Below, one piece after another: positions 47,634 through 59,749 of a stretch of 64,000 nucleotides of DNA. The position numbers and the translations under genes are program-made. The stretch is from positions 372,001-436,000 of the forward strand of contig WTXI01000016.1 of the NCBI GenBank assembly GCA_022376515.1, read 5' to 3'. Under the pieces are notes generated by a model. The model did no database searches, was not told where the DNA came from, and worked only from the letters and a program-made list of their open reading frames with translations. The stretch's first letter is position 1. Each line of letters starts with the position of its first letter. Origin of the DNA: Lactifluus volemus. Taxonomy: Eukaryota; Basidiomycota; Agaricomycetes; Russulales; Russulaceae.

Positions 47634-50633
47634 ATGGCCTCCGTACTGAAAATCATTCTCGGTTTTCTACGCAGATTGCGCTCTCCAAAGGATTGCTACA
47701 CCAAGCGTTGCTCACTTTGGGCGTGGCTTTTAACTTTCATTTTTCGCAAGTTGGGTCTATCGCGCTTGTGGCGCAAATCGCCAGGTACATCTCACAAAGA
47801 AAAACCAGCTGATCCCTCGGTTTTCTGCGTTGATGCGAGGGGGTACTCAGTGCTGGGCGGTTCAATCGACGTGGTAGCTGCCAGTACTGTTCCAACATCA
47901 GCGAGCCTCCCGGACCTCCGCGAACGTGCTCCGAGACAACTTACAACGGCAATTCCATCAGATCCCATTACTTCCCCAGTCCTAATCACCGGAAACCTCA
48001 CGGCAGATCGTGCATTGTCTGCCTACGACGTGACTCTCCCCGGAAATCGTAGCTCTGCGAATCTGAGCATACTCAGCTGCGCGAGCGATAGGCTCTCGAT
48101 CCTTACGCAGTCACGAGCATCGTTGGGTGCCCCAGTCGGTCAACTATCGCGACCTTCTCCGTCGACTCTCTTCTCCCCGGGCTGTGTGACTGTGGACATT
48201 CAGACTCCATCGATCGCATCGCTTACACTTAAGTCTTCGAGCCCTCAGTCGATAAGCACACCGGGCTCTCCAACTGTCCACACGTCCGCCGTCTCCGTCA
48301 CAACGAATATACACAAACATGTTTCTCCTACGCCTCCTCCTATGGCCCTGGGCTTCTCCCTGCCCGAAGGCCGTGATGTTGTGCTTATAAATTCTGATCA
48401 GGTGCCACGATATTCTTCGAATATTAAGATGTGGGTGAACGTTTTTGTGTTGCTCTTCCACCCTTAAAACTCTTGGCAGACCCCGTGAAAACACAATATC
48501 CCACTATTTGAAACCATTAACAACTGAATTCCCCTAGTACGTTCGAGCTTAAACGAAGCCCATCGTTCTGATAGAGGTCTCTTTAGCACCCAAGAGCAAA
48601 GCAGTTCTATGCTCACGGAAGACTGTGGTCCTTGGACACCGGCCACCCATCCGGAAGGTGCACTCTATTTCTTTGATAGCGACAGGGTGCGTGTGTCCGT
48701 GACGATCAAAAACTCCAGCTATGACTCATGTGTGGTTGAAGAGGATATTTACTGACACAGACATGCATGACCCCTTCTTCAGGGACGAAATTGAAGAGTT
48801 TTATCAGTATTTGCAGGTGATGCTGCGTATCGATCAGCTGAAAATCCCATCGAACAACTATGACCTAGTGTTAGACATTGTGCCTATTGGGGATAGGATA
48901 CAGTGGTCTTATTACTATGCCTGCCACGAGACCCGATGCCTGTTCTGGCTTGAGACCTATGATGCAGACTATATGTTATCTGAAGTATGTGGGGTCAACT
49001 CGCTTGCTCATATCAGTGCGTTACGTTTGTCATCACCAACTCGGCCATTATCTTCACTAATTTGACTCGGACGGGCAGAGCATCGGCTAGAGGCCTCTTA
49101 CTGGTGCGTCGACCGTCTTTTGCTGGACTATATCCTAAGCATCGATGTTGTCTTGCCAGGAACCACTGGTCATTATATCCTGCAGTTTTTGAAAGCCGCA
49201 TTCTTCAGCCTCTGGTCTATGATGAGCTTATTGGAATGTTGTCTCACGGTTGCATGGGTGAGTGTGTGTCTGATGTTAGCCATCTATGAGAGGATTTTAA
49301 CACTAGTACCGCAGATGTCCTGACGTCCAATCTGTCATCCGTACCATACGATAGTGAGAAACTGCTCAAGATGATTAAGCTTGTACAAAAAGCCAGGGGT
49401 ATGCGGTACGCTGCAAAGAGAATTATTATTGACTTGGTGTTTCAGAGACAAATGGCGGTGTGGTATATTTTACTGCTGCAACTAGTGAGTACAAGGGACA
49501 ATCTACTATGCAAGTACTTATTAGATCTCTTTCGCAGCACGTCTACTCTCATTCTTTGGTTAGTCTCAAAAGTGATCTCAGGGGATACTCATCCGCCAAC
49601 TTACGCCTGCCTAGCACATTGGAGGTTCCTGTACTTCCACGGACAGAGGCACGCGCGGCTAGTCAGGGATGAGACAGTGTACGATGAACCAGTGCATGAG
49701 AGGACCGTGCTCATAACTTTGGCATCTCCGCTGCTTTTCTTTGTGCCCGGAGGCTATCTACGCGATTTGGAGAGGTTGTGGACCGATGAAGTCCTTATTG
49801 AGACAGTTTGGGAGACATTCGTGACCAAGCTGTTAAGGGAGTGGCAAGATGTAGTTCTCTGGGTAGATCAGACTCGTTTCTTCAGATTTTCCTTTGACTC
49901 ACGTGATTCATCAGTCGGTCATGATGCTTGTCGCCAACGTGGGCTTCCTCGCCATTCCCGGCGTCGTGATTACAAACCTCAGCGAGGCCGCTATAACGAG
50001 CCCTCGCCAACTCATTATTTCAACATCTCCTGCCCAGATCGCCAGTTCTTTGTCGATACAAGCCAGCATAGGAAGCGTTGTGACTAGCCTGCTCTTGCTT
50101 CGCCACCATCGCCAGAAACAGAAAGAGGACCTAGCTAGCGTGGTCAGTGAATACTCACACTTTACATATGTACTTAAATAACGTTGCTTTAGGGGAGCTA
50201 CCTCACTCAAAGTACTCGCATTGGCAGATGTTTCGGTCTTGAACCATTGGCTATTGTTTTCAGTCTTCCATGGGCATTGTTGATGTGGTCGTACGTTCTT
50301 TCTAACTTCCAAAGCGTTATTTTCAGCTCAAATTCACACACGTCTCTCTTGTGCGGGATGGACAGGGTGGTGACATTTTTCATCTCGCTGTTGCTGTTTT
50401 GCTTTTATAACTCGAACATGTCGACCCGTATCGTCGTCGCTGTGTCGTCTGTCCTAATGACTCCGCCAGTCATTGTGTGTATTGTGATATCTTGGCGGAC
50501 CAGCGATGATGGGGCACCGCAGCATAACAGGTTCACGGTGTTGAAGTGCTCTTTCGCCCGCCTTTGGCAGCATATCGCTTACCCCATCACATTACTCAAT
50601 GCACGTCCCCGTGCCTCGAAATCTGAGCGCTGA
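47634..50633 (+). CDS. WW-like, proline/serine-rich polytopic membrane protein, copy D
   Basis: Tandem paralogue of copy C. The ATG at 47634 gives MASVLKIILGFLRRLRSP and FIFRKLGLSRLW. The disordered first exon is shorter than in C, mainly by loss of a block after QLSRP. The WW-like exon near 48640 has CGPWTPATHPEGALYFFDSD. RRIFTDTDMHDPFFRDEIEE, NNYDLVLDIVPIGDRIQWSY, NHWSLYPAVFESRILQPLVY (49150-49230), HWRFLYFHGQRHARL (49620) and the C-terminal membrane segments (49894-50181; 50355-50480) follow, with the stop at 50633. It uses the same intron positions as C and seems intact. Confidence 0.72.
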
Positions 50634-50873
50634 GCGCTAGAACAGGGCTTAGGGCTTCATACCTTCGTAAGTAAATCTATACGCTTTGACAGTCGTTTGT
50701 CATGTATATACGTGTGAATGCTACAAAAGAGTTTGATCGTAGAGATTGGTAGTGACAGTGCCTGTTCAATTTCATAATACATAGTCTCTTTTTCACTTTT
50801 TCACGAAGGAGGGAGTGCTTTACACAAAGTCGTGTAGATCTTGTTCGGCATGGGAAGAAGAAAAAAAGAAGAA

Positions 50874-50993
50874 CCACGGCACCCAGGATTCCCGCGTGGT
50901 CCACCACCGTGGTACTAACTAGGCGGCACTCTGGTTAACTGCGCAGATCGGACGGGATGCGGTGCTTTCAGAGTCCTATGGCCGTGGATACTA
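50874..50993. repeat. Conserved 120-bp block downstream of gene D
   Basis: Mate of 46227-46346, at the same distance and orientation relative to its gene. Confidence 0.7.
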
Positions 50994-51020
50994 CATGGTG
51001 TGAGCAAGGGGATATATGTA

Positions 51021-51688
51021 CATCTTCCGCTTCCCTCTGCATCACCAGCACCAAAGCCAACTTATTGTATAAGTTGGTACTGTTGTTTTGAACGACGTAA
51101 TAAGTTTATTCGTCGAACTCCCACGATAGAAGTACATCGCCAGGGCACACTTCTTTCCGGACAAATCGAACCAAAGCCTTGCTTTCCGCACGCGATCGTG
51201 ATCGGTGTCACATCCGCCCCCCTATCATGTTTGCGTGTGGTAGAAAAAGGATCCGATTGACAGCATCGCTAGTGCAAGGAGAGTGCAGAAGAGAAGAAAT
51301 GTCATACAGTAATATCTTGTCATCATTATTGATTACGTCGCCAGCCAGACCTTCTTCTGTTACGAAGTCGCACTCGATCCAGAGCCTCTGGCACTGGCAC
51401 TGGAGATCGAGGAAATTCGCCCGAATTATCTGCGTGTTACTCAAAACGATATCAACCATTTACCAGGGGATTTCTCCTCACGAGACGAGCGACACGTACT
51501 TGGTAACTCAACTGGCATGTATTGCATTGATGACTCACGGCTCTCACTCGTATAAGTACCATTACAGTGGCGTGAGTTTTGTTTCTTAGCAGACCTTGAT
51601 GGCAGAGCATGTGCTTGGTACGTGCTGCCACCTCTACGCAACGTAGGCAGTCTTACTTAGTTCGGCGACACCACCAGACCCTTTTGGG
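51021..51688. other. Intergenic; one weak minus-strand ORF
   Basis: A minus-strand frame at 51208-51459 (83 codons; RLWIECDFVTEEGLAGDVIN) has coding-like composition but no extension or domain. The rest is the 5' flank of the monooxygenase gene. Confidence 0.35.
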
Positions 51689-53166
51689 ATGAAAGAAGCA
51701 CCCAAACGTGTGTGCGTTATTGGTGCCGGTGCCAACGGGCTCGCGACGTTGAAGGTACTCGCACAGATGCACGAGGTGCAGTCAGGACAATGGACGCTGG
51801 TCGCATTCGAGGAGAGGGACAATGTCGGTGGGATCTGGTATCATCCTCTTCTTAACTCTTTTTTTTTTTTTTCACCTCCGATGTCAGGTACCCTGCTCCT
51901 CCCTCTGGAAATCCACCGTTATCGCCGATATATGATTCGTTATACACGAACCTACCACATTGTTTGATGGCATTCCCGGATTTCTTATTCGAACCTGAGA
52001 CTCCTCTTTACCCGGCTGCATCGGTCGTGCAAAAATATTTAGAAGATTACGCAGCCCACTTTGATTTACTCCGCTTCGTGCGACTTTGTGCGCGTGTGGA
52101 GAGGGTCATCTGGGACACCAATTCGGGAGAATGGGATGTGACCTTGTCGACGGGCGAGCGGCTCGAGTTTGACTTTGTTGTTGTGGCTAACGGACACTTC
52201 CGCAAGCCCCAATATCCCATCGTGGCTGGGTTGCAAAGCTGGCTCGACTCTGGACGCGCTTTTCATTCTGCATGGTACCGAAACCCACGTGGCTTGGCCC
52301 ATCACAAAAAAGTCATGGTGGTTGGCGGTGGACCCAGCGCGATCGACATTTGCGCAGACATGGGCGGTGTTGTGCCACTTATTCTGCACTCAATTCCAGG
52401 GCCAACTCTCCCAGGCGAAGTTACATACCCCAAGGACACTGACAACTATAGAAAAGTGGGTCGAGTCGCAGAATATCAGGATGACGGAAAGGTTTTGTTG
52501 GTAGACGGTTCGACCGAGTCTGACATCGATCTCCTCATACTTGCCACTGGCTACGAGATGTCCTTCCCATTCCTCTCAGAAATCACGTTGGGTGTTCCTC
52601 CCCTACCTCCACCGCTGCCAAACGAGCTTCACAACTCGACCTATCATGTATTCCCGCTCGCACACCATCTCTTTCCTTTACAGGGCAAATTCCCGTCGAC
52701 CTCTATTGCATTCCCAGGGTTACCAAGGCTTATCGTTCCCTTTCCATTGTTCGAGGACCAGGCTCGCGCTATCGCTCAAGTGATAAAGGATCCAGAATCC
52801 TTAGATAGCATCACGTGCACAGTGGACATAGTAGCGCGCGCCCACGCGGTCATGCGTGAACAGGAAACCGAGGATCCATTGCGTATTGCAAAGACCTGGT
52901 TCCGCTTCGCGCCACTCGAACCATTTGAATATCGTGGCAAGCTAATTGCCTTCACGGGGAAGAACTGGACCGCTCCAGATTGGGAGGTCGAGCTTTGGGA
53001 AAAAAGGGCTTCATTACGACAGGGATGGAAAGCGGTCGAAAAAAGCGGGAAGGCTGTGGAATGGTTGAAGGGGGTTGGTGAGAACGGGATCGAGGACTGG
53101 ATAGAATTGTGTCGGAAGGTTCTCAAGGAAAGCAAGGAAGAGGAAGAGTGGAATCCCAAGTTGTGA
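51689..53166 (+). CDS. Flavin-containing monooxygenase (FMO-like)
   Basis: FAD/NADPH-dependent oxidase predicted to oxygenate N or S atoms of small substrates; cytosolic or membrane-associated. Exon 1 is 51689-51837, followed by a 50-nt intron with a T-rich tract; exon 2 is 51888-53166; 475 residues. The FAD-binding GxGxxG is GAGANG at the N-terminus, followed by FEERDNVGGIWYPAPPSG. VVANGHFRKP and GRAFHSAWYRNP match the FMO signature region, although the first Phe of FxGxxxHxxxY is replaced (DSGRAFHSAWY). The NADPH-binding motif is VVGGGPSAIDI, and LATGYEMSFPFL is the family's ATGY element. It looks intact. Confidence 0.9.
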
Positions 53167-53276
53167 GATGAGATAATCGACACGTGCAGCCGTTGCGGGG
53201 CTGACCAATAAATAGGACCTTAACTTGACCCCATCCACCCACCTGCCTTCTTCGTCTAAACCTCATCGTAATCATA

Positions 53277-54941
53277 ATGGCGGACCGCAGCGCTATTGGA
53301 ATGCCCCTCTTGAGTGGGCCTGCTCCTTCGCCACACGAGTCTTCACGCGCAGACATCAGTTGCCGCAGGTGCAATAAGGAGTTTAACATCATCTTCACTC
53401 GCGCACGCAAGTGTAACCATTGCGGTATGTCTAGATGCTCGTAGATTCCGTCTCTTCTCACCTCGTCCTCCCGTAGGGTATTCTTATTGTTCGCCGTGCT
53501 CCGACTATCAAGCCCTTATGCCCAGAGAAGGAACCAGCGCTGGTTTTGATCCCGTCCCCGTTTGCGCATTCTGCATAGAGTTCTTAACTAGTGCGTGCCA
53601 TTCCTTTTCTTGGAAGACCTCTTGACCAAGAGAGGTAATTAGTCACTGCTGGAGGCCGGAGCTATCTGAGAAATCTCTCTTTAGCAAGGCTAAAGAAGTA
53701 TGTTGACGCATATAGTATCAAGACAGATGGTGTTCTTGAGAAGGACGACCTGATTGAGAAAATCATCGCTGTTAGGGTGAGTCGACGTGTGAGTGATGCT
53801 AATTTTTTTTGGTTGCTGACCTCCCAATCACAGGAGAATGGGTGTCTGCCTTATGCAAACGAGGTACCTCTCTCTGTTTGTGAGCCACCGTCTGCTCATT
53901 TTTTGGCTTGCAGAGTTTCTACAGGAAGCATTCGGTTCCAAATGGCCGAACTGGTAGACCTCGCGGGCTGTTCTCAAGACGTGAGGGGGCGCAGCCTGTT
54001 CAGCCCACTCCACTACCAAGACAATCTCCCAGCAATGCCGCCCCGAACTTTCCACGTCCGGATCTTGACCCATCCAGACAGCCGAGGCCGTCGCCGTCTG
54101 CACCGCGAAGAACGACGCCTCGCCCACAGGCGCCACCACAGTCGCCACCTTCCTCCCGCTCACAGCCATACCCTCCGCCCCGTTCAACTCCGCCTCCGGC
54201 ACCCACTCAGCCTCGTTCTAATACCGCTCGTGCGCCCGATCAGGGCACTGTACCCGGTGCTGGTAGCCACTCCGATCCGGTCGCCAACCCGCCACCTGCC
54301 GCTCCGCAATCGTCGCCTATACCTACCCTTGATGAGCTTTTGGCAATGACAAATGAGGAGGTCTCGCATATGTCGATAAGCGCACTGAAGTCAGTGCTCT
54401 ATCAGAATCATGTAAACGTGCATCTGCTTCTTGAAAAGAGCGATCTTGTTGCACGTGTACATGCTCTTCTCGGTGACGAACGTCAAGAACGTGCGCGGGA
54501 AGCTGCAATACACGCACGGGAAGAAGAAGAGATCATTGCTCGGCAGCATGCTATGGAGGATCAACGCCTACGAGATGAACACTCACGTGAACAGCGGGAA
54601 TGGACGCACATGGATAGTGCGCACGTTTCTGGGGATGATAACGAACAACCTAAGTCAAAAGTGTTCACACCCCCTCCAATTTTGGGAACTGCTGCTGATC
54701 TCGAACGAAACGGACTCTGCGTCGTATGTCAAGATGAAGAAGCTAATATTGCCATCGTTGATTGCGGGTGCGTGACTATTCCTTCCCCATACCTCTGCCT
54801 GCGTAATCGACGTGACTTTGCAGCCATTTGGCAATGTGCCGACATTGCTCAGATCTCATCATGTCCTCGTCGCGTGAATGTCCACTGTGTCGTACCCGCA
54901 TCGTCACGGAAGCTCGTCTTCTCCGTATCTTCAAGTCATAA
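53277..54941 (+). CDS. FYVE-like and RING finger protein (CARP/RNF34-like architecture)
   Basis: Probable E3 ubiquitin ligase associated with endosomal or other membranes. The ATG at 53277 is followed by a FYVE-like zinc finger with four C-x2-C pairs (CRRC, CNHC, CSPC, CAFC). A SAP-like helical segment is split over exons (LARLKKYVDAYSIKTDGVLE, KDDLIEKIIAVRENG). A long disordered Pro/Arg/Ser region precedes a second SAP-like segment (MTNEEVSHMSISALKSVLYQ) and an Arg/Glu-rich helix. The C-terminal RING has CVVCQDEEANIAIVDCG, then HLAMCRHC and CPLC (C3HC4 type) and ends RIFKS at the TAA at 54939-54941. Six short introns were placed. The order FYVE-SAP-SAP-RING matches animal RNF34/rififylin. 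Confidence 0.85.
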
Positions 54942-55380
54942 TGCTATATTACTCTGCTTTGCATCTTCCATAGTACCATCATTCCTGCGAGCGATTGCTA
55001 TTCTACTCGCATTTTGCACATGTATCCCCCTTTCTGTAGTGATAATATATCCAGGGCTTGCCTTTGCCCTTTGGTCATCACCTGGTCCGCTATTCACAAC
55101 CCGAGACCAGTCCTTTTGGTATTGTCTTGCCTGACTTGGTTTTCCCCTCGGTCGCTTCCCCCCTTCTTTTCTCAGCTCGCTCCTACATCGAACACTTCTG
55201 GCCATGTGCACGCGCGTTCGTCCTGAACATGCATCACGCTCTCGTTCGTTATCAATTTACACGTCCCCACGGGTAAGCCCCTAATCATTATACCGAGAGG
55301 GGTCTTCCCCAGCTTCGGTCTGACTTTCACCTGGTCAGTCGCGCACCAGTTCCGGCGTCCCCCCCCCCTAGTGGGAATCC
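54942..55380. other. 3' flank of the RING gene, no gene seen
   Basis: Open frames run through from the RING gene's last exon but lack support; a C run lies near 55360. Confidence 0.35.
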
Positions 55381-56600
55381 ATCTGAATTGCCGCGACGGT
55401 CACAAACACTTCAACGCGCCGAGGACAGAGTGAGTAGTAGTCCCATCCAAGATTTCAGGCAATCCTTTTTTGCCGCCATCAAGGATTACTCGAACGGGAA
55501 GTCCTCAAGGACGGACGTCGTCTGGCGACTCGTTCGACTCACTCACGCTAGTAAGAAGAACCTGGTCGACTTGACAAGGAACTCATCGCCAATAGCTTCA
55601 CCATGTACTTTGGCATGCTCCGTGAAATGGCGCGGGTCTCCACAGAGGCCCCCGTCGTCAATGAGAATCGTAGGTGCGAAGAAGCAGGCGTTGAAGGAAA
55701 GGCTCAGACAGCAGCTCCAGCACTTCAAGTTGCTGGAAAACGACAGAGGGCGGAAGATGAAAAAGCCGAGCGATCGGCAAAAAAGGCGATCATGGATGAG
55801 GCCCTTATCCCTTTCACGACATCAGCCGCACTCTTCAATTGCAAGAAAATTATGCTCAAGATACGGGAAAACATCAAACGGCGGGTTGTACATGACCCAC
55901 GACGGCCAGAGTTCCCGAATACATTTGGGGAGACGTCATCGCCAACGGCTACGTCGACCTCAATATGGTCTCAGTCGTGTGGAGACTGGTCCGACGCTTG
56001 AGACAAATATGAGCAAGCCGTGCTCCTCGTTTATCCGCATAGAAAGCAGGAGCTCGATAAGTACAGGAACCATATCCAGGAAACGTTCGTCGCGATTCCA
56101 GGCTGCCATGACCGCGTCCTTCAATACGACAGACGGGTCCGCACCGGGTCGTAGAGTCTAATAGGCTCAGACTGAGCGACCTTGGATCTTTCAGCACTGA
56201 ATACACGTTCGTTGGCGCGGCATTTGCAGGATCGTCCGACTCGAGCGCAAAGCGTATTGACCGAAAGAGGCCGTTCATCCGACGTCTGCAGGAGGCACAA
56301 CCTCGGGCTCTGCAATAACCAAAAGCAGTGCCGCCATTGGCACATCTGCCTCGAGTGCCGAAAGAAAGGACATTTGAGTACTTCATGTCCTGCATGGCAG
56401 TATCTTGAAGTAGCTCTAGAAGGCGGACAAGGCACGTGCACCGGTCCCAATGCCATTAAAATACTCGGTTCAGGTGAGGGTGCCGTCCACTGGTACTTTC
56501 TCACGCTCTTCTCGTCTTTTCTCATTTCGCCTTTCGCCTTTCAGACTATATCCCACGCTGCCTTCACCTCCCGTTTCGATTTCGACCGTTGGTGATCACT
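55381..56600 (+). pseudogene. Decayed mobile-element ORF (gag-like, agaricomycete retroelement/tyrosine-recombinase type)
   Basis: Fragments in shifting frames follow one order: IQDFRQSFFAAIKDYSNGKS; EELIANSF-like and YFGMLREMARVSTEAP; a Lys/Glu-rich nuclear-type stretch; KIRENIKRRVVHDPRRPEFP; VIANGYVDLNMVSVVWRLVR; QAVLLVYPHRKQELDKYRNH; and a Cys/His cluster CRRHNLGLCNNQKQCRHWHIC followed by CRKKGHLSTSCP. This order resembles a protein common next to tyrosine recombinase or reverse transcriptase genes in agaricomycete elements. Several frameshifts and stops show that it is dead. Confidence 0.55.
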
Positions 56601-57656
56601 CAACGACGGCATATTTGCCGAATGATCATCTCAAATCAGACCCCTGTTGTTTTTTTTAGTTTGAATTTTGAATCATCAGTTTTATCTGTATCTTTATTAC
56701 CTTGTCCCGCCCTCTCCATTTTTGCGCCCGCCAGTGACTGGCCGCCAGTCTCGCGTATCGTGCTTTCCTTTTACGCTCTTCCCGAGTCTTCCGCGGCGTG
56801 TTTCCTATTTTGTCGGCCTCTGTCGCGCATCCGCATGTACCATCATTTACCGCCTCGTCTCTCCTGAAGGTCTTGATGTCGGGGTGGCCCAGACCTATCA
56901 CGATGGGCGCCCGCACTGATCTTTCCTCCGAGGCATGTCAATCATGTCGGTCAACTTCAATTTGCAAATTGATCCGCACTGTTGAGGTGAAAGGATTACT
57001 TGTAACTTATATAACTTTAACTTACGCTCACGTCAGTATACTTTACCTGCACACGACTACGGTGTAACTTAGCCATGAGAAATGACTCAAATGAGGAGTC
57101 ATGCCGTAATTTCTCGTAGCCTTGGAGATAGCCACCTCCTTAATGAGTGTCAAGATGGGCGCCCCTATCAGAAAATCATAAATTCGCCTGGTGCAGATGG
57201 CCCGGTACTCTCGATGACCGGTCAACGTGCACCTTAAGGCGTATGGGTGAATTAATCCTTTGAGCGTATAGTGCGGGCGTTAAGATAAGTCTCGAACATT
57301 CGGTGTGCAACTCCGCACTAAGCCCGAGGCGTAAAGATAGAGCGTGATGATAGGAATTGTGGTATACAACGTGGTTTGCAAGCCAACCACACAGCTGGCC
57401 GTACACAGGGCGGTGATCTAAAGTACCATAACTGGTCTCCTGCTAAAGCGTCGGTCCAACTCGACTCTCCAGAACTACAGCACCACTACGATACTGTCCG
57501 TCCGTGGCATTATTGTCATGCCTCTCGAGACGACGCAGGAATACAAGGTTCACAGTTTTGGTGTCCCTACGATACCATACCTACTGGGAAGATCTTCATG
57601 GCGACAAAAGAAAGTCCGTGGTAATCATACTGTAACGTTAGTCCATCAAGCTTGCA
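56601..57656. other. No confident gene
   Basis: Overlapping short frames only. A plus-strand frame at 57376-57624 with PWHYCHASRDDAGIQGSQFW may be a fragment, but has no support. Confidence 0.3.
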
Positions 57657-59191
57657 TCAAGGTTCAGGGCCCGAGTCTGAGCGCGCGCTAGGCTCCTCAC
57701 CGGTTTGAGATTGATTTCGCGGGTGAGATTTGGGTACATGCCAAGACCTCGTTGCATTTGACGAGCGTATCAAAGCGCGAGAGTTGTTATATCGATCAGA
57801 CGTACGACGGGCGGCAGGAGGAGGGGGCCCAATGATTATCGTCGATCTGCGTGTGGGGGAAAGTGGTTCGTTGTCATCTTGATTAGAGGGGGTAGTAACT
57901 GGCGGTGTATTTGGAGGACGGAAGCGCCCATGCTGATCGGGCGTTTCTGGAGGGGTGGGAAGGCCATCAACGCTGTCCGCCGGTCGGCGTCGGCGTCGGC
58001 GTCGACGGGTGGGAGACGAGGGGGTATCGGCGGTCGAACGACATGAAGGTCTGTACTCATGCAGCCTTAATGGTGGCGGAGGGGTAGAAGGGGCGCCAAT
58101 CGTCATTCTACGCGTATGGGTCAAAGAGCTTCTGGATTGCGCGGCGGGTGATGAAACCGCGGGAGTGCTCAAAGAACGAGGACGCTCATATGGACCTGGC
58201 GTTCGTATCGACACAGCCGAAGAAGGATCGCTAATATAGGCCGCCCATGTGGGTGTGCGCGTCGGGGACAGAGAACCGAAGGTTTCCTCGCTGCGGGAAG
58301 TAATCAAGGGAAATGCAGTCGAAGAAAGTGAGAGTCCGTGCCGGTGTGACCTCAGTGGCGGGACTGCGGGAGGCACACCAGGGTTGAATGTTGAAGTTAG
58401 CGGGCTCGGAGTTTGTTCGTGGAGGGAAATAGCTGAAGGGGTGCTGAAATGACGCAAGTGTCCATGTTCAATAGAAGATACGGGTGTGAGGTCATCATCA
58501 GTCTTGAAGCGCGAGTATATTGGTAAGGTGAAATCAACGCTCGTATTTTCAGACGGTCGAGACAAAGGCGTGAGCTCTACACGAACAAGTCAGCACCCAT
58601 GACGATGTACCGCCAGCTTCGGGACGTACCTGGACCAAGGACATCCATCGACCTCTGGAACCTCCTAACATTGCGCCTGACGCGCAACACATAGATGAGG
58701 GCAAATATCACTACCAGGGCAACAGCACCGCCAGCTGCGCCACAGATGGCAACAATAGATCTCGTCGATGGGCGTGCGATAAAAAACCTGGGCTGTATGT
58801 GTGCGGAAGCAGTGACAAAGGATGCATGATCACTAGTGGGCAAGTTGGCATCAACATCTAGCATGTGGGAGGCGAGCGAGGCTGTAAAAATCAGCCCACG
58901 TACTCTCCGCGAAACTCCCCTGGAACGTCGTGCTGTGGGAGTGTGATGATGGAAGCATTCTCCCCACCCCCCGCCACCAGAAATTTCGAGTAAGGCGAGG
59001 TCGACCCGACCATCGCCTGCAATGGAGAGGAGATAAAGTAACGGGGGGATGGGAGGTTGTGTGCCGCAGGATTTAAAGTGGTCGTACGATCGATGATTGA
59101 TTAAATCCGTCATTGGCACCTCGCGGAGCACAGGAGCGAGGCCTCCCAGAAAGGGATGGGTTTGATGGGCGTAAACGCCCCACGTTCCCAA
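57657..59191 (-). CDS. Single-pass plasma membrane protein with long disordered cytoplasmic tail
   Basis: The upstream part (start uncertain, to about 59191) is an extracellular region. It is followed by one clear transmembrane helix, SIVAICGAAGGAVALVVIFALIYVL (about 58690-58765), and a basic stop-transfer RVRRNVRRFQRSMDVLGP. A 53-nt intron (donor GTACGT near 58631) joins in frame to a last exon with about 300 Ser/Pro/Thr-rich residues, ending SDSGPEP at 57657. This topology is common in fungal wall-sensor-like or orphan surface proteins, but I recognise no ectodomain. The exon structure upstream of the helix is unresolved; a possible intron lies at about 59020-59090. Confidence 0.55.
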
Positions 59192-59749
59192 GTTCGATGA
59201 TGGAAGAGGGGTATCCTCGCCATTGTGACAGGTCAGAGCGCTGGATAGATCACAATATCTGCCGAAATGATTTTGAGAGGATCAGAGCCTGAGCAGCGCC
59301 CTGCAAGTGATAAAGTTGTGAAGCAGAAAATCGAGCATGTGTCTTTTTACTTACGGACTAACCAAGTCTAGAATATGACTCGGACTACAGTACTGGAGTA
59401 CTGTACATGACTGTTTCCATTTGAACTGGCCAGACCGTGACGTCGCTTATGGGCACTGACCATGTGTTCGGCTAGCTACAGTAGTACTAGTAGCCTAGTA
59501 TCATGTCGTTAATCAGAATGATCACCTTTTCTCACGGCGTTAGCATCTGCCCTCTTAGGCACATACTGTACATCGTGCCTTGCACAGCAATCGTTACCAC
59601 AGTCCACACTCTATTTTGAAACACCGCTCCCAGGAGTGAATGTAACAATTCCGCTCCGAACAATAGTATCAAGTGCACAGTATATAGAGTACATTTCAGA
59701 TGGTTCGTAGTGTAGATACCGATACATATATCGTCATCATTCCACAGCC
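59192..59749. other. Intergenic, no gene seen
   Basis: Between the single-pass protein gene and the 3' end of channel copy 2. Short frames only; ACTAGTAC-type repeats lie near 59390-59500. Confidence 0.4.

Larger units (their letters stand above)
46455..51020. repeat. Tandem duplication unit D (about 4.6 kb)
   Basis: Second copy of unit C: SNARE 5' relic, an unrelated spacer (46791-47600), WW-like gene D and the conserved 3' block. Confidence 0.8.
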
